This document shows, one piece after another, positions 61,948-64,000 of a stretch of 64,000 nucleotides of DNA. The stretch is from Deltaproteobacteria bacterium (GTDB taxonomy: Bacteria; Desulfobacterota; Binatia; UBA9968): NCBI GenBank assembly GCA_016874755.1, contig VGTH01000001.1:1-64000 (forward strand), given 5' to 3'. Every line of letters begins with the position of its first letter. Positions within the stretch are counted from its first letter, which is position 1. A program made the translations under genes and the position numbers. The notes under the pieces are model-generated. The model was not told the DNA's origin, ran no database searches, and saw nothing but the letters and a program-made list of their open reading frames with translations.

Positions 61948-64000
61948 TTACGCCTTCCCCGCCTCCTTCAACGCCCGCAGCACGTTCTCCGGACTGAGCG
62001 GCAGTCTAGTTACGCGTACTCCTGTGGCGTTGTAGATGGCGTTGGCGATGCAGGCCATTGGCGGGACGCAGGCGATTTCACCGGCGCCTTTGGCGCCGTA
62101 GGGGCCGGCGCCGGGGTAGCCTTCGACCAAGGTCGTTTCGATGCGCGGCATCATGTTGATGGTCGGCATCAAATAATCGACGAAGCTCGGGTTCATCGTG
62201 CGGCCGTCTTTGTCGAAGACGACTTGCTCGCATAGGGCTTGGCCGATGGACATGGCCGCGGCGCCTTCGATCTGGCCTTCGGCAGCGGCGCGGTGGATCG
62301 GTTGGCCGATGTCGTGCACGGCGACGTATTTTAGGATTTTTACGTTGCCGGTGTCGGGGCTCACTTCGACGATGCAGGCGTGGGTCGTAAACGGCTGCGA
62401 GCTGCCGTGGGCTTTTTCTTCGGCCATGAGCGCTAAGTTGTCGCAGTAGCCGCGGCCGATGACTTCGCCGATAACGTTGTGGGCGTCGGTGGCTACGGTC
62501 GCGAGTGGGATGGTTTTCGACGGCGTGCCTTTGACGCGGATTTGTTTGTCGACGATTTCCAAATCGTCCGGGCTTGCTTCGAGTTTGCCGGCGGCCATCT
62601 TGAAAAGCTGGTTGCGCGCGTCGATGGCGGCGAGCTTGCTCGCCGTGCCCGAAACGAGGATGCCGCGGCTGCCGACGGTGCCGGCGTCCCATGGGCTGGC
62701 ATCGGTGTCGACGTTAGTGACGGTCACGTCGCTGACCGGAATACCGAGCTCTTCGGCAACGATCATCGGAATGCCGAAGCCGGGAATGGTGCCCATGTCG
62801 ATCTTGCCGATGTGCACGGTCACCGAGCCGTCTTCGTTGACTTTCACAATCGACCCGCCGCCGGGGCCGGCGCTTTCGATCCACGATCCCGTCGCGATGC
62901 CCATGCCTTGGTTCTTTTCGAGTTTTACATTGCCCCAGCCGATTTTTTCCTTGGCGAGTCTAACCGTCTCACCGAGGGAAACATCGCGCAGCTTGGGCAC
63001 CCCGACGATTTTGTCGCCCGCCTTCGGCATGTTTTTCATTCTGAATTCCCCTGGGTCCATGCCGAGCTTGGCGGCGATCGTATCCATGTGCGACTCGACG
63101 GCGAACGCGGCTTGCGGGCCGCCGGGGCCGCGCACCGGGCCGCAGACCTGTTTGTTGGTGTAGGCGGTGAAGCCTTCGATGTGGCAATTGGGCATCAGGT
63201 ACCAGCCGCCGAGCATGTTGGCGCAGCGGCCGCCGGCCTGCACGCCGAAGCCCGAGTAGCCGCCGGCATCGTAGAAGACCCTGCCGGTGCGGGCGACGAT
63301 GGTGCCGTCCTTTTTCACGCCGGTCTTGATGTACATGCGCGCGCCGGCGCGGATGGTGGTGGAAATCGTTTCCTCGGCCTTGTCGAGGATGATCATCACC
63401 GGCCGCTTGGTCTTGATCGCGAGCAGGCCGCAGATCGGCTCGACGGCGGCGCTGGAGGTGATGCCGCTGCCCTTGCCGCCGAAGCCGCCGCCCAAACCCG
63501 CGGAGATGACGCGCACGTCGTTCAACTTCAAACCCAACATCTTCGCGGTTTCCTGGCGCACTGGGAAAGGCGCCTGGGCATTCGCCCACACTGTGAGGCG
63601 GCCGTTGGGCTCCATCTGTGCTGCGGCGATGCGCGGCTCGAGATACTGCGGATGGATCATCTTGGTTTCGTAAACTTGTTCGACGACAACGTCGGCTTCA
63701 GCCATCGCTTTGTCGGGATCGCCGACGTGAACGACCGCGTGGCCGCAGACATTTTTCATGTCCGCGGGACAGGTCTTCGGCAGCGGCATGTCATCGTGCA
63801 GCACCGGCGCATTTGCTTTGGTTGCTTCTTCCGGATCGATCACCACTGGCAGCGGCTCGTAGGTGACTTTGATTTTTTTCAGCGCGGCTTTCGCGATGGC
63901 CGGCGAGACCGCGGCAACGGCGGCGACGGGGTCGCCCATGAAGCGCACTTTGCCGCGCGCGAGAATGTGGCGGTCGATGTAACTGCGGCCGTAGCGGACG
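61948..64000 (-). CDS. Xanthine dehydrogenase/CoxL-family large subunit (5' end beyond window)
   Basis: At least 684 residues; the frame is open to the window edge (..RYGRSYIDRHILARGKV). RFMGDPVAAVAAVSP is the N-domain, ISAGLGGGFGGKGSGITS and VCGPVRGPGGPQAAFAVES the cofactor loops, PYGAKGAGEIACVPPMA the catalytic Glu block. Both signature loops are intact, so it is probably active. No small subunits are visible within the window. Moderately similar to 36914. Confidence 0.88.
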   Translation of the reverse strand, partial: VRYGRSYIDRHILARGKVRFMGDPVAAVAAVSPAIAKAALKKIKVTYEPLPVVIDPEEATKANAPVLHDDMPLPKTCPADMKNVCGHAVVHVGDPDKAMAEADVVVEQVYETKMIHPQYLEPRIAAAQMEPNGRLTVWANAQAPFPVRQETAKMLGLKLNDVRVISAGLGGGFGGKGSGITSSAAVEPICGLLAIKTKRPVMIILDKAEETISTTIRAGARMYIKTGVKKDGTIVARTGRVFYDAGGYSGFGVQAGGRCANMLGGWYLMPNCHIEGFTAYTNKQVCGPVRGPGGPQAAFAVESHMDTIAAKLGMDPGEFRMKNMPKAGDKIVGVPKLRDVSLGETVRLAKEKIGWGNVKLEKNQGMGIATGSWIESAGPGGGSIVKVNEDGSVTVHIGKIDMGTIPGFGIPMIVAEELGIPVSDVTVTNVDTDASPWDAGTVGSRGILVSGTASKLAAIDARNQLFKMAAGKLEASPDDLEIVDKQIRVKGTPSKTIPLATVATDAHNVIGEVIGRGYCDNLALMAEEKAHGSSQPFTTHACIVEVSPDTGNVKILKYVAVHDIGQPIHRAAAEGQIEGAAAMSIGQALCEQVVFDKDGRTMNPSFVDYLMPTINMMPRIETTLVEGYPGAGPYGAKGAGEIACVPPMACIANAIYNATGVRVTRLPLSPENVLRALKEAGKA

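Overview
The window is GC-rich bacterial chromosomal DNA. It is densely coding, with about 60 genes on both strands mostly in short co-directional runs, and it has no rRNA, tRNA, phage or complete insertion sequence that I can recognise. Housekeeping genes (lspA, ddl, ettA) and AapJQM-type amino-acid importer genes look proteobacterial or deltaproteobacterial. The abundance of solute-binding proteins, 'DAH' amidohydrolases, Rieske oxygenases, RraA-like aldolases and xanthine-dehydrogenase-type large subunits resembles uncultured soil or groundwater lineages such as Binatota/Deltaproteobacteria, Rokubacteria or Tectomicrobia. The exact lineage is inference; no marker gene here settles it.

Layout. 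0.2-7.1 kb: amidohydrolase, polysaccharide deacetylase, lspA, pentapeptide protein, ddl, LivK-type binding protein, zinc alcohol dehydrogenase. 7.3-21.7 kb: a long plus-strand catabolic run with a LigB-type extradiol dioxygenase, three tandem RraA/LigK-like proteins, two phthalate-dioxygenase-type Rieske oxygenases interleaved with an iron-type binding protein, a class II aldolase, a fused two-domain ABC permease behind a tandem palindromic operator, two more binding proteins, a pyruvate-carboxylase-like carboxyltransferase and a homogentisate-dioxygenase-like cupin. This reads as import and ring oxidation/cleavage of aromatic acids. 21.8-39.1 kb: mostly minus-strand amidase, deacetylase, luciferase-like oxidoreductase, aapJQM importer with a glutamine amidotransferase where the ATPase would be, two more amidohydrolases, SDR, CmcJ-like oxidoreductase, binding protein and a stand-alone molybdenum hydroxylase large subunit. 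39.5-53.8 kb: CoA-binding protein with a TGA at its conserved Cys, hydrolases, an exported methyltransferase, an unknown 548-aa protein, ettA, a TPR lipoprotein, an HD-GYP protein, a crotonase and a secreted amidase. 53.9-61.8 kb: a plastic segment with mazEF, vapBC, a DUF4258/YgiT pair (frameshifted) and a truncated nucleotidyltransferase, interspersed with catabolic genes. The right edge cuts a second molybdenum hydroxylase large subunit.

Transport genes are strikingly incomplete: about eight binding-protein-like genes and two sets of permeases, but no transport ATPase. Intergenic gaps are seeded with at least five families of short inverted repeats, some nested inside each other. The most interesting single observations are the candidate selenocysteine codon with a downstream hairpin at 39928-39963, the three tandem RraA-like genes carrying Gly, Asp and Glu at the same metal-site position, and the tandem 17-bp operators at 15000-15037.
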